A stretch of DNA of 64,000 nt from Actibacterium sp. 188UL27-1 (GTDB lineage Bacteria; Pseudomonadota; Alphaproteobacteria; Rhodobacterales; Rhodobacteraceae): positions 238,773-302,772 of the forward strand of contig NZ_JAFEUL010000001.1 in NCBI RefSeq assembly GCF_016901225.1, written 5' to 3'. Numbering within the stretch: the first letter of the stretch is position 1; the number at the start of each line of letters is the position of its first letter. Shown here one piece after another: positions 8,403 through 16,473 of the stretch. A program made the translations under genes and the position numbers. The notes under the pieces are model-generated. The model did not search any database. It was not told the DNA's origin and saw nothing but the letters and a program-made list of their open reading frames with translations.

Positions 8403-9563
8403 ATGAAGGCGGATCCGGGTGATCGCAATCGAGGGGGCTTTGGCTCCCTAAGCTGCTTTGCGCTGGCGATCCTTGTTCTGGCGGTTGGCGGCTTGGCCTA
8501 TCTTGGCGAGCTTCATAAGGCTGAAATGCGCCGCCTCGCCTTGTCCAACGACCCCCCTGCACTGACCCAGATTGCTGCACTGCAGGCAACCGATATTGGA
8601 CCGGCAGGCGAGGCACGGATCATCGCTCAGGTTGACTTCACTCTCCGGCAAACGGTTGGATTTGATGGTGTGCCGGGCCTGTCAAACGCGTACATCCTGC
8701 CTCTTCTACCATCTGACGCAACGGGTGCGATACCGCCACAAGCGCTTGGTGTTTTGATTTACACAGGTGATGCGGCGAATTTCAACGACACGAGCCTTGA
8801 GGCGCTGCTCACGAATATCGTGGGCGTGGGTCAGTTTGGCCCGATCCTCGAATTGCACGGTCTGACCGAGGAAAACTGGCAGTATGGACCGCTGATCTCC
8901 CGCGCGTTCGACGGTGCTAACCGTCCCCTCTCGGATAACCCATTGATTTTCGCGCCTTTGCAAGGCTCTCGCGCAACTGCATTGGAGCCAACACCGCCGG
9001 GCGCCAGCATGATCGTCGCGTCTGGTGTTGCCGGGCTTTTGCTTGTTTTGGGCGTGGGGCTGATCGCCTTTGGATCCGGCGCCAAGGCCAAAAAGAAAAA
9101 GGCTGCGATCGTCACCCATGTCATGCTGTCACCCTATGCGCCGCAGATGGTTTCGGGCGAAGATGGTGCGCGCGCTGTTCAAAAGCTGTTGGTCCCGAAC
9201 GGCTCTATGGGGGCCGATATGCCGGGCGGTGTCTACAGCCCGCCCAAAGAGGGTCTGACCGAATTTGCGCAAACCACCGATCCCCTTGATGCCTATGAAA
9301 GCGAGATCACCTATCTGGAGGAACGCCTGAACCATGCGGCCAAAGCCGGTCGCCGCAGCAAACGCCGTCCGCAGCGACAGGCCGACCCCGGTTCAGGCCC
9401 GACCCTGACCGTGCATTCCAACGACCATTACGACGACACGGTCGACCCGGGTCAGACCGCGGAACTGGAGGCTGTCGAATACGAGGCCGCCCCCCCTGAT
9501 GTGGATACAGTACCGCTGGATGATGCGGATCCGTTTGTGCGCCGCCTGGACCGGTTGAAATAG
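8403..9563 (+). CDS. Two-helix membrane protein of unknown function downstream of fliP
   Basis: 386 residues if the ATG at 8403 is used; it has a GAGG-type site upstream, which the ATG at 8388 lacks. One helix lies near the N-terminus (LSCFALAILVLAVGGLAYLG) and a second near residues 200-222 (MIVASGVAGLLLVLGVGLIAFG). A ~170-residue domain between them probably faces the periplasm. The C-terminal ~150 residues are polar and cytoplasmic, with a basic patch (KAKKKKAAIV) and an acidic end. It follows fliP on the same strand after 123 bases. No family is recognised, and a flagellar role is only suggested by position. Confidence 0.6.
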   Translation: MKADPGDRNRGGFGSLSCFALAILVLAVGGLAYLGELHKAEMRRLALSNDPPALTQIAALQATDIGPAGEARIIAQVDFTLRQTVGFDGVPGLSNAYILPLLPSDATGAIPPQALGVLIYTGDAANFNDTSLEALLTNIVGVGQFGPILELHGLTEENWQYGPLISRAFDGANRPLSDNPLIFAPLQGSRATALEPTPPGASMIVASGVAGLLLVLGVGLIAFGSGAKAKKKKAAIVTHVMLSPYAPQMVSGEDGARAVQKLLVPNGSMGADMPGGVYSPPKEGLTEFAQTTDPLDAYESEITYLEERLNHAAKAGRRSKRRPQRQADPGSGPTLTVHSNDHYDDTVDPGQTAELEAVEYEAAPPDVDTVPLDDADPFVRRLDRLK

Positions 9564-9576
9564 CAGGGCGCCCCGG

Positions 9577-10386
9577 TCAGATGGCCACCTTAACATCTGG
9601 CAAATCAAGCGCCCCAATCAGATCGCGCAGTTCCTGACGGGCGGCGACATTCGACAGGCTCATCTTTTCGACCCCCACATCTTTCAGGTCCAGCAGCGTC
9701 AGACCCCGGGGAAACAACTCGCGAAAGATCACGCGCTCACCAAACCCCGGCGCCACCCGGAACCCGATCCGTTTGCTCAGCCGTCGCAGCGCGTCTCCGA
9801 CCTTTTTCTTGTTGATCATCTGTTGCGCGCCAAGCCGGTTGCGCACGACGATCCAATCTATGGGCTTCAAGCCGGCTTCTGCGCGGGCCTGTCGCGCGGC
9901 CCAGACCATTTCGGCATAAACTGACGGGCCCAGAATGCGCCCATCCGCCGGATCGATCCGCGCCAGCAGGTCGAAATCGACAAAGCTGTCATTCAGTGGC
10001 GTAATCAGCGTATCCGCAAGCGAATGCGCCATCTGGCTCAATCGCGTGTAGGATCCGGGGCAATCGATCAGGATGAAATCCATCTCTGTCCGAAACGCCT
10101 CAATCGCGGTGCTGAGTTGTCGATCTTTTTCGTGCTCTCCGTTCAGCAGCTGATCCGCTGGGATCTGCGGCAACTCCCGATAGACCGGAGATGGCAGGGA
10201 CAGGCCCGCCCGCGCGCAATGCGCCTCCCGGTTTTCCACATAACGCCCCATGGAGCGCTGGCGCAAATCCAGGTCCAAGGCCCCCACGCGGTGCCCCATG
10301 CGGGCCAGGGCCGTGGCCACATGCATGGATGTCGTGGACTTTCCAGATCCGCCCTTTTCGTTGCCGACAACGATGATATGCGCCAT
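9577..10386 (-). CDS. mipZ: Division-site regulator MipZ (ParA-type ATPase)
   Basis: 269 residues from the ATG at 10386, which places the P-loop at the very N-terminus as in MipZ. The deviant Walker A motif EKGGSGKST is at residues 10-18, Walker A' follows with LDLDLRQRSMGRYVENR, and Walker B is at FILIDCPGS. The LDLRQRS and RNRLG segments are typical of MipZ rather than chromosomal ParA. MipZ forms polar gradients that inhibit FtsZ assembly, placing division at midcell in alphaproteobacteria. It converges with the unknown membrane gene on the other strand. Confidence 0.92.
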   Translation of the reverse strand: MAHIIVVGNEKGGSGKSTTSMHVATALARMGHRVGALDLDLRQRSMGRYVENREAHCARAGLSLPSPVYRELPQIPADQLLNGEHEKDRQLSTAIEAFRTEMDFILIDCPGSYTRLSQMAHSLADTLITPLNDSFVDFDLLARIDPADGRILGPSVYAEMVWAARQARAEAGLKPIDWIVVRNRLGAQQMINKKKVGDALRRLSKRIGFRVAPGFGERVIFRELFPRGLTLLDLKDVGVEKMSLSNVAARQELRDLIGALDLPDVKVAI

Positions 10387-10472
10387 GCTCGTGACCCTTG
10401 GAAGATGCGCCCCCATCGCGCCGCGCCTGTTTAAGGCGCGACGCTGGAGAGGGAAAGCCGAATGGGCCGGTC

Positions 10473-11093
10473 TTACGTCACTTCCTGAAAGTCGGCACCG
10501 CGAAACACACGCACTGGAGCACCACGTTGCAATTGCTGATGCCTGTGGTGGATCTCACGCTGGCTGTCCGCGGCATGGGCCGCGGCCTCCACACTCACCA
10601 GAACCCGCAGCCGCGCCAAAGCTGCCGCCTTGTTGCGATGTTGCGACCGTTGATCTCGGGCGACCACCGCATGGTTGCGCCAAATGGCCCGCACGGCGCT
10701 GTCGGTCGTGTTCTGGTGCTGGCCCCCGGGACCACCGGCCCGGAAGCTTTCGAACCGAACCTCCGTTGCGTCCAGATGAACATTAAGGCCAGCGGGCGCA
10801 GGCAAGGCGAAGACGCCGACAAACCAGTTCTGCCGCTTATGGCCAGGGCGCAACGGGCTTTTGTGCCGCCAAAGGATCGCCCCTTCCCAATGTGCCGCAA
10901 ATCTGGCCGCATCACCGCCCTGCACGGCGATGGTCGCCGATGTCGGGCCGTGTTTTGCCGCGCGCTCCGCGATATCGACGTCCAGCCCATGCTCTGCGGC
11001 CGCGTCGTGTATGCGGCGCAAGACGCCAGCGACGGCCAACCGACATTCCGCCGGTCCATTGCCGCTGCTGAGCAACAGATATGCCGCGCCCAT
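10473..11093 (-). CDS. prfH: Release factor homologue PrfH
   Basis: About 206 residues, half the size of RF1/RF2. The peptidyl-tRNA hydrolysis motif GGPGGQ is at residues ~120-125, followed by HQNTTDSAVRAIW, and a basic C-terminus follows. The codon-recognition domain of RF1/2 is absent. This is the PrfH family, which is almost always paired with RtcB. An ATG at 11093 touches the rtcB stop (TGATG); a GTG at 11096 is an alternative. PrfH is thought to act on ribosomes with damaged decoding centres so that RtcB can reseal the RNA. Confidence 0.9.
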   Translation of the reverse strand: MGAAYLLLSSGNGPAECRLAVAGVLRRIHDAAAEHGLDVDIAERAAKHGPTSATIAVQGGDAARFAAHWEGAILWRHKSPLRPGHKRQNWFVGVFALPAPAGLNVHLDATEVRFESFRAGGPGGQHQNTTDSAVRAIWRNHAVVARDQRSQHRNKAAALARLRVLVSVEAAAHAADSQREIHHRHQQLQRGAPVRVFRGADFQEVT

Positions 11094-12193
11094 CACCGCA
11101 CCGCTTTCTTGTAGGTCAGAACCGGACGCATGACCGCCGCGATGCGGGCCAAGCCAAACTGATCAAGGTCCTGCACCACCGCTTTTGCTGATTTGTAGGC
11201 GGTCCCGGCCTCTTCAACCAACAGGTCCCGGTCCTCGCATATGATCCGTCCGCCAAACGGATTGCGGGACATCCGCGCCATGTCAGACTTCTTGCACCGC
11301 ACCCGCCCATGCATCGACGACCGGTCATAACGGCGGCCTGCCCCGTGCGCCAAGGAATCCAATGCGTCCGCTCCGGCCCGAGGGGACAGGACATAGCTGT
11401 GGCTATCGCGCGATCCGGCCAGCGGCACCAACGGCTCTACCACGGCGGCCGCGCCTTTGCGATGCAGCCATTGATGACCATACCGGCTCAGATGGTTATG
11501 GGGCGCATCGGCCAGGCGGCTCGCTTGTGCGCCCAGGGCGATGGCGGCGCGCTCCGCGATCATCTGCCGGTTCAAGGCCGCCCAACGGGTCGCCTGGTCG
11601 TGCAAGGCCAGATACTGCACCGCTTCAGGCCCCGCGGGATCGAAGCCTGCATTCCAACGCCCTTCCAGACGGTTAAAAATCGCCGCCCCCATCCCGCGGG
11701 ATCCGGAATGCACCATCACGCATAGTGTGCCTTCTGCCAGGCTGGTGGTCGCACTGGTCTCAACCACTTGCAGTTCGCAAAAGTGGTTCCCGCCGCCGAT
11801 CGTGCCCAAGGCCGTAGCCCAGTCCTGCGGCAGCCCAGCCTCTGTCAGAACCTCCGCCATGTGATCAGCGGGGTCTTCCAATACGCGCAATCGCCGCGCA
11901 GCCTTGTCCAGTTTCAACCGCCGCAGGGGCAGATCCAACTCGAACAACGCCATGCCACAGCCGATATCCGGCCCGATCAACTGCGGATAGATCCGGTCCG
12001 CCAGAAAGGCCGCACCCACCGGGCCATACCGCCCGGGATGCAAATCGGGAAAGGCCGCGATCCGGCGCATGCCCGGCCAACCCGCGACGTGGTTCAGTTG
12101 ATCCTCCGCCCGGCCTTCAATCCAGGCGCCAGGAGAATAGAATTTCGAGATCGCAGCCATATCGGCCGCGACATCCATGACAGAATTGCCCAT
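11093..12193 (-). CDS. rtcB: RNA-splicing ligase RtcB (PrfH-associated type)
   Basis: 366 residues, shorter than canonical RtcB. All core motifs are visible: the Mn ligands in GPDIGCGM (Asp76, Cys79), GGGNHFCEL (133-141), HSGSRG (162-167), HNHLSRYG (232-239), and the guanylylated His283 in LAHGAGRR, with a C-terminal TYKK lysine. It ligates 2',3'-cyclic phosphate and 5'-OH RNA ends using GTP. Genes for this subtype are coupled to prfH, as here. It is preceded by a ~300-base region without genes. No RtcR-type activator is seen nearby. Confidence 0.92.
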   Translation of the reverse strand: MGNSVMDVAADMAAISKFYSPGAWIEGRAEDQLNHVAGWPGMRRIAAFPDLHPGRYGPVGAAFLADRIYPQLIGPDIGCGMALFELDLPLRRLKLDKAARRLRVLEDPADHMAEVLTEAGLPQDWATALGTIGGGNHFCELQVVETSATTSLAEGTLCVMVHSGSRGMGAAIFNRLEGRWNAGFDPAGPEAVQYLALHDQATRWAALNRQMIAERAAIALGAQASRLADAPHNHLSRYGHQWLHRKGAAAVVEPLVPLAGSRDSHSYVLSPRAGADALDSLAHGAGRRYDRSSMHGRVRCKKSDMARMSRNPFGGRIICEDRDLLVEEAGTAYKSAKAVVQDLDQFGLARIAAVMRPVLTYKKAVR

Positions 12194-12422
12194 GGGATCG
12201 TCTTTCGTCCAAAGGTCCGCGAAACGCAGACCATCATACTGGAAAGCCAGCTCCGGCTGGCAGACGGGACAGCATCAGCGCAAATGCGCGGTCAGGCTGT
12301 CCGGCCCTGAAAAGGGGAGGTGTCATATGTCATCGGCAACTCTCCTTTTATTAAAGACGATTAACCGCTGTGCTATGGCGTCTGTTCCTGCCGATCAACG
12401 GCTTTTAGACAAGCTGCAAATG

Positions 12423-12440
12423 TGTTGCATATATACAACA
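12423..12440. promoter_or_regulatory. Inverted repeat upstream of rtcB-prfH
   Basis: TGTTG-CATATATA-CAACA is a perfect 5-base inverted repeat with an AT-only centre apart from one C, about 230 bases upstream of rtcB and directly beside the rpmE terminator. It could be an operator, but the arms are short and no cognate regulator is adjacent. Confidence 0.25.
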
Positions 12441-12473
12441 AAAAGCTCCGCAGACTATATCAGCAGAGCTTTT
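12441..12473 (-). terminator. Intrinsic terminator after rpmE
   Basis: AAAAGCTC (12441-12448) pairs with GAGCTTTT (12466-12473), extended by a GC pair past one mismatch. On the minus strand the stem is followed by TTTTTG, as expected for a rho-independent terminator ending the rplS-rpmE transcript. Confidence 0.65.
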
Positions 12474-12495
12474 GTAACACGTATCGATAGCTGGA

Positions 12496-12717
12496 TTAAA
12501 AACCCAGGCCCTCGTACTTTTTCTTGAACTTCGACACGCGACCGCCCGTATCCATCAGTTTGGCGTTGCCGCCGGTCCAGGCCGGATGGACGCTTGGGTC
12601 GATGTCCAGCGACAGCTGGTCGCCTTCTGCGCCATAGGTCGATTTCATTTGAACGATCGTACCGTCGGTCATCTTGACGTTGATCATGTGGTATTCGGGG
12701 TGCAGATTTTTTTTCAT
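12496..12717 (-). CDS. rpmE: 50S ribosomal protein L31 (zinc-free type)
   Basis: 73 residues. Recognised by [11 protein letters not shown] at the start, HPAWTGG in the middle and [16 protein letters not shown] at the end. The four cysteines of zinc-binding L31 are absent, and the family's usual cysteine region reads [16 protein letters not shown], the alphaproteobacterial form with an extended loop. It is the last gene of the rpsP-to-rpmE block, 11 bases after rplS, and is followed by a terminator. Confidence 0.96.
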   Translation of the reverse strand: MKKNLHPEYHMINVKMTDGTIVQMKSTYGAEGDQLSLDIDPSVHPAWTGGNAKLMDTGGRVSKFKKKYEGLGF

Positions 12718-12728
12718 CTCGCTCTCCC

Positions 12729-13103
12729 TCAGGCTCTCTTGGGCTTGTAGTTGGTCTGTTCGGCGATCCGGGCCGACTTACCGCGACGCTCGCGCAGGTA
12801 ATACAGTTTGGCGCGGCGGACGCGACCACGGCGCACGACAGTGATGCTGTCAATGTTGGTGGAATGCAGGGGGAACACACGTTCAACCCCTTCCCCAAAG
12901 CTGATCTTGCGAACGGTAAAGCTGCCGGCGATCCCATCGCCATTGCGCCGCCCGATGCAGACCCCTTCGTAATTCTGAACACGGGTGCGGGTGCCTTCGG
13001 TCACCTTAAAGCCCACGCGCACGGTGTCGCCTGCCTTGAAATCTGGAATGTCGTTGCCAAGCGCAGCGACCTGCTCGGCTTCCAGTTGTGCGATCAGATC
13101 CAT
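12729..13103 (-). CDS. rplS: 50S ribosomal protein L19
   Basis: 124 residues, normal for L19. Motifs: [50 protein letters not shown] and [20 protein letters not shown]19 sits at the 30S-50S interface. The order rpsP, rimM, trmD, rplS is the classic bacterial cluster, here with bluB and a small reductase-like gene inserted. It lies 52 bases after trmD. Confidence 0.97.
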   Translation of the reverse strand: MDLIAQLEAEQVAALGNDIPDFKAGDTVRVGFKVTEGTRTRVQNYEGVCIGRRNGDGIAGSFTVRKISFGEGVERVFPLHSTNIDSITVVRRGRVRRAKLYYLRERRGKSARIAEQTNYKPKRA

Positions 13104-13155
13104 CTGCCGCGTCTCCTATGTTGCTCGTGGTTGATCCACGAAGATGTGCGCGCCC

Positions 13156-13986
13156 TCAGAGCTCTTGGTCTCCATCCGGGTCCCTACCGTGCCGTGCACA
13201 GTAAGCCCGCCAGAGGTCAGGGCGTCGTTCCTTGGTCAGCCGTTCGGCTTCGCGCTTGCGCCAGCGGGCGATCTCTGCGTGGTGGCCAGACAGGAGAATG
13301 TCGGGCACCGCGCGACCCTGCCACTGGGTTGGGCGCGTATAGTGTGGGTGTTCAAGCAAGCCGTCGGAAAAGCTTTCATCCTCGACTGATGCCTGATTCC
13401 CAAGAACTCGCGGTATAAGTCGGACCGTTGCATCGATCAAGGCTTGCGCCGCGATCTCGCCCCCGGTCAGGACGAAATCACCCAACGAAACCTCTTGGAT
13501 TTGATGTTCCTGCAATACCCGCTCGTCCACGCCCTCAAACCGGCCACAAAGCAAGGTTATCCCGTCAGCCTGGGCCCAGTCCTGCGCCATGGCCTGGTCA
13601 AAAGGTTGTCCCCGCGGGGACAGATAAATCTTGGGCCATTTCGCGGCATCCTCGGGGGCGCCCCGACCGGCCTGTTGCAAGGCCCGATGCACCACATCGG
13701 CACGCAGGACCATGCCTGCCCCACCGCCTGCCGGGGTATCATCGACATTGCGGTGCTTGCCCATGCCGAATGTTCGCAAGTCTATCGTCTCCAACGCCCA
13801 AAGCCCCTCCTGCAAGGCCCGCCCCGTCAATGAGGCACCTAGCACACCCGGGAAAGCTTCCGGAAACAGTGTAATCACCTTGGCGCGCCACGCCCCTTTC
13901 AAGGCAGGCGTTGGTGTCATCAGGTCACGCGGTGTGGTCGAAGCGCTGATCGATAGCCGCCCGTGGGACTTCGGGGTATCGGTCAT
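13156..13986 (-). CDS. trmD: tRNA (guanine37-N1)-methyltransferase TrmD
   Basis: 276 residues from the ATG at 13986, which overlaps the preceding stop by 4 bases; the frame stays open further upstream but only inside the neighbouring gene. An N-terminal extension of ~30 residues precedes the SPOUT domain (WRAKVITLFPEAFPGVLG). Knot motifs: DDTPAGGGAGMVLR, IYLSPRGQPFDQ, LLCGRFEGVDER, SLGDFVLTGGE. The C-terminal domain ends with RPDLWRAY. It makes m1G37, which prevents +1 frameshifting. A copy of the 16-bp palindrome falls exactly on the SPRGQ codons. Confidence 0.96.
   Translation of the reverse strand: MTDTPKSHGRLSISASTTPRDLMTPTPALKGAWRAKVITLFPEAFPGVLGASLTGRALQEGLWALETIDLRTFGMGKHRNVDDTPAGGGAGMVLRADVVHRALQQAGRGAPEDAAKWPKIYLSPRGQPFDQAMAQDWAQADGITLLCGRFEGVDERVLQEHQIQEVSLGDFVLTGGEIAAQALIDATVRLIPRVLGNQASVEDESFSDGLLEHPHYTRPTQWQGRAVPDILLSGHHAEIARWRKREAERLTKERRPDLWRAYCARHGRDPDGDQEL
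13607..13622. repeat. 16-bp perfect palindrome TGTCCCCGCGGGGACA, copy 1
   Basis: An exact copy of a self-complementary 16-mer found four times in the window. This one lies in trmD and encodes part of the conserved LSPRGQPF motif, so it arises by codon choice inside a constrained segment and is not an inserted element. Confidence 0.85.
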
Positions 13987-14492
13987 GGCCCGGCCTTGGT
14001 CCCGACGATCAGCCGCTCCTGGCTGGCATCCCCCAGTAAGGCGATGGCACCGTCCGAAATCTCGGTATCCGTCAGCCACTGCTTGCCGCTGGCCGTCGGG
14101 TGATAGCCCAGGATGCAGACCTGCTGCCGGATATCGGACCGCGGGTCTGGATCGCGCTCCCGTTCCATCGCCGGGTCCCACGAAAGGGACCCATGGACCC
14201 GCACCAATCGACCATCGGGCCGCAACATGTCGGCAATCGGACGTGCCATGTGAACCATATCGCCATGGATCCAGACCAGCGCCACGTCAAAAGGCCCCTC
14301 GGGCAAGCGCGTCACCGCATCGGGCGCTTTCAGGTCCATGGGGCAGGAATTGGCGCCAATTTCGGTGGCCAAAGCTTCGGGGGAGCGGGCCACAAGCGTC
14401 AGGTCAGGCACCCGCGCCGCCAACCAACGGGTCGCGTCGGCCAACATTCCGGTCCCCCCCACGACCAGCGCGTTGGTGCGCAGGTCAGTCAT
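13983..14492 (-). CDS. Small Rossmann-fold (SDR-like) protein
   Basis: 169 residues starting [18 protein letters not shown], a nucleotide-binding GGxGxL motif, then ARSPEALA as the second strand and helix. The later part ([27 protein letters not shown]) keeps Rossmann alternation, but no YxxxK catalytic pair is seen, so activity as a classical SDR is doubtful. It is nested between rimM (8-base overlap) and trmD (4-base overlap), so it is co-translated with RNA-maturation genes. Function unknown. Confidence 0.75.
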   Translation of the reverse strand: MTDLRTNALVVGGTGMLADATRWLAARVPDLTLVARSPEALATEIGANSCPMDLKAPDAVTRLPEGPFDVALVWIHGDMVHMARPIADMLRPDGRLVRVHGSLSWDPAMERERDPDPRSDIRQQVCILGYHPTASGKQWLTDTEISDGAIALLGDASQERLIVGTKAGP

Positions 14493-15003
14493 CTGGGAAC
14501 AGCCCCTCAGGCGGGTCGGCGATGACCCGGCCCGTTGTCAGATCGACGGTCGGGACGATTTCGCGGGTGAAGGGCAGCAGGACGGTGGATTTCAGACCGG
14601 GGCCAAACACCTCCAACAGATCACCAGCGCCATGGTCATGGACCGCTCGAATCTTGCCCAACGAGATGCCCCCGGTATCCAGCACCTCCAACCCGATCAG
14701 ATCGGTGTGGTAGAATTCATCGTCAGGCAGATCGGGCAGGACGGAGCGGTCCGCATATAATCGCAGGCCCTTCAGCGCGTCGGCCTCTTCCTTGGTGTTG
14801 ACCCCCGAGAGCCGGGCCGAAAATCCGTTCTTCACCTTTCGCGTGATCGTCAATGTGTAGCTCTTGGCCCCGTCTTCCGAGGTCAACGCACCGTAATTGG
14901 CGACATCTTCCGGGATGGCGCAAAAGCTTTTCAACCGCGCTTCGCCCCGCACCCCGTAAGAGCCCGCGATGGCGGCGACACAGATCAGATCTTTGTCTGT
15001 CAT
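14485..15003 (-). CDS. rimM: Ribosome maturation factor RimM
   Basis: 172 residues. The N-terminal domain begins [21 protein letters not shown], matching the GxxGVRGExxxxSF signature. The C-terminal PRC barrel contains [36 protein letters not shown] and [15 protein letters not shown]. RimM assists 30S head assembly around S19. It stands at its usual place before trmD, separated only by the small Rossmann protein. Confidence 0.95.
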   Translation of the reverse strand: MTDKDLICVAAIAGSYGVRGEARLKSFCAIPEDVANYGALTSEDGAKSYTLTITRKVKNGFSARLSGVNTKEEADALKGLRLYADRSVLPDLPDDEFYHTDLIGLEVLDTGGISLGKIRAVHDHGAGDLLEVFGPGLKSTVLLPFTREIVPTVDLTTGRVIADPPEGLFPDD

Positions 15004-15012
15004 GGCGTTCCT

Positions 15013-15642
15013 TTAACGGGTCTCGATGGGCAGGTCACGGCGGCGTTCCTCCCATCCCAGGGTTTCCAGTTCCGGGGTCTCGCCCTCCGCCTCGGGCCAC
15101 CCAAGGCAGAGGTAGCCGACAAGGACCCAGTCATCCGGCACATCCAGACGACGGGCCAGTGCCTGCGCATCCAGGATCGACACCCAACCGATCCCCAAAC
15201 CTTTGGCCCGGGCCCGCAACCACATCAGCGTGATGGCGCATACGACGGAATAACGCCGCATCTCTGGCATGGATTGAGCACCCAAACCACGCCCTTTGTC
15301 CGAGCTTTCGTCAGAGAACACGGCCAGATGCACCGGCGCCTCCTCCATGCCCGACAGCTTGAGCGCACTGTAGTCTGCGGCCTCATCTCCGCCATAGCCC
15401 GCCAGCGCCGCAGCATTGGCCTGCTTGTAATTGGCCAAGGCCGCGGCGCGGGCCGCAGGGGTTTGAACCCGGACAAGGCGCCACGTTTCCGACAGGCCGA
15501 CCGATGGCGCCAAACGAAAGGCGTCAAGGCAATGGGTCACCAACGCCTCTTCCACCGGGTCGCTGCGGAAGCGGCGCACATCGCGGCGCAACCGCATCAG
15601 CAGTGTCAGTTGGTCCTGGAAGTCGTCCGGAAATGCAGCCAT
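15013..15642 (-). CDS. bluB: 5,6-dimethylbenzimidazole synthase BluB
   Basis: 209 residues of the flavin-consuming nitroreductase fold. BluB landmarks: RLRRDVRRFRSDPV at residues 16-29, APSVGLSETWRLVRV, FSDESSDKGRGLGAQSMPEM, YSVVCAITLMWLRARAKGLGIGWVSILD and LCLGWPEAE. It cleaves FMNH2 with oxygen to DMB, the lower ligand of vitamin B12. It lies inside the rpsP-rimM block with 9 and 14 base gaps, an unusual guest, so it is probably constitutively expressed. Confidence 0.92.
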   Translation of the reverse strand: MAAFPDDFQDQLTLLMRLRRDVRRFRSDPVEEALVTHCLDAFRLAPSVGLSETWRLVRVQTPAARAAALANYKQANAAALAGYGGDEAADYSALKLSGMEEAPVHLAVFSDESSDKGRGLGAQSMPEMRRYSVVCAITLMWLRARAKGLGIGWVSILDAQALARRLDVPDDWVLVGYLCLGWPEAEGETPELETLGWEERRRDLPIETR

Positions 15643-15656
15643 GCCCGGACGCGCCC

Positions 15657-16040
15657 TTAGCTTTCGGAGGCCGCTTCGGCTTCGGCAGGGGCCTCGGCCG
15701 CTTCGGCGGCCTTGGCGGCTTTTTCCTCGGCCCGCTCTTCAGCTTTCTTTCCGGGCTTGGCCTTATTGGGGTTGTTGCGCTCCTTTTTCTCAATCTTGCC
15801 AGCAGCTTCGAGGAAACGGCTGACCCGATCCGTCGGCTGCGCGCCTTGGCCCAACCAGTAATCAACCCGCTCCATGTTCATCTTGACGCGGTCTTCGCTG
15901 TCCTTGGGCAGGAGGGGATTATAGGTGCCCAGCTTTTCGATGAAGCGCCCATCGCGCGGCATGCGGCTGTCGGAGGCCACGATGCTGTAGAAGGGACGTT
16001 TTTTTGAGCCGCCGCGGGCGAGACGAATTTTCATGGCCAT
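15657..16040 (-). CDS. rpsP: 30S ribosomal protein S16
   Basis: 127 residues. [35 protein letters not shown] is the conserved S16 N-terminus, followed by GTYNPLLP and [16 protein letters not shown]. The C-terminal ~45 residues form an Ala/Glu/Lys-rich tail typical of alphaproteobacterial S16. It opens the ribosomal block downstream of chorismate mutase, with an AGGAGAA site before the start. Confidence 0.97.
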   Translation of the reverse strand: MAMKIRLARGGSKKRPFYSIVASDSRMPRDGRFIEKLGTYNPLLPKDSEDRVKMNMERVDYWLGQGAQPTDRVSRFLEAAGKIEKKERNNPNKAKPGKKAEERAEEKAAKAAEAAEAPAEAEAASES

Positions 16041-16088
16041 GGTGTTTTCTCCTTAATGGCGTTCAGTTTGGCGCAAGCTATCCACTTG

Positions 16089-16385
16089 TTATCCTTGCGC
16101 TTTTTTGTGGTGCTGAATGACTTCAGCGATGATGAAGTTCAGGAACTTCTTGGCAAATTCCGGGTCAAGATTGGCCCGTTTTGCCAGGTCTTCGAGCCGT
16201 GCGATCTGGGCCGTCTCGCGGCTGGGATCGGACGGGGGAAGGTCATGTGCGGCCTTGAGATGCCCCACTTCTTGTGTGTGTTTGAAGCGCTCCCCCAAGG
16301 TATAGACGAGGATCGCATCGAGCCGGTCGATGCTTTCGCGATGCTCTTTCAGCAGGGCTGCGGCACGGGTGGCGGTGTCGGTCAT
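16089..16385 (-). CDS. Chorismate mutase (AroQ type)
   Basis: 98 residues from the ATG at 16385, all-helical: LLKEHRESIDRLDAILVYTLGERFKHTQEVGHLKAAHDLPPSDPSRE. The catalytic pattern is present: Arg16 in EHRESID, the R/K pairs in ERFK, and K44 in GHLKAAH. It converts chorismate to prephenate. The start was chosen at the domain boundary; the longer open frame upstream overlaps the GNAT gene and has no matching protein. Chorismate mutase just before rpsP is common in Rhodobacteraceae. Confidence 0.93.
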   Translation of the reverse strand: MTDTATRAAALLKEHRESIDRLDAILVYTLGERFKHTQEVGHLKAAHDLPPSDPSRETAQIARLEDLAKRANLDPEFAKKFLNFIIAEVIQHHKKAQG

Positions 16386-16473
16386 GTCTTCAGGCTCCAA
16401 ACATCTGGCATACACATTCCATGCACAAACCATACATATCCCGTACATACGGGGCGGGCGGGCAACGGGCGGG

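Larger units (their letters stand above)
12194..12495. other. Non-coding stretch between rpmE and rtcB
   Basis: About 300 bases with no supportable gene. It holds the rpmE terminator hairpin (12441-12473) and an adjacent inverted repeat TGTTG-N8-CAACA (12423-12440). Its AT-richness around 12340-12480 contrasts with the neighbourhood, and the rtcB-prfH promoter should lie here. No clear sigma-54 site (TGGC-N8-TTGC, as used by E. coli rtcB) was found. Confidence 0.5.

Noticed and set aside
10387-10472. A possible small gene between prfH and mipZ
   Set aside because: The gap is only 86 bases, with no start codon behind a ribosome site and no conserved peptide.
12301-12480. A possible CtrA site (TTAA-N6-TTAAC near 12350) upstream of rtcB
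   Set aside because: The spacing is six bases where CtrA needs seven, and no cell-cycle gene starts here.
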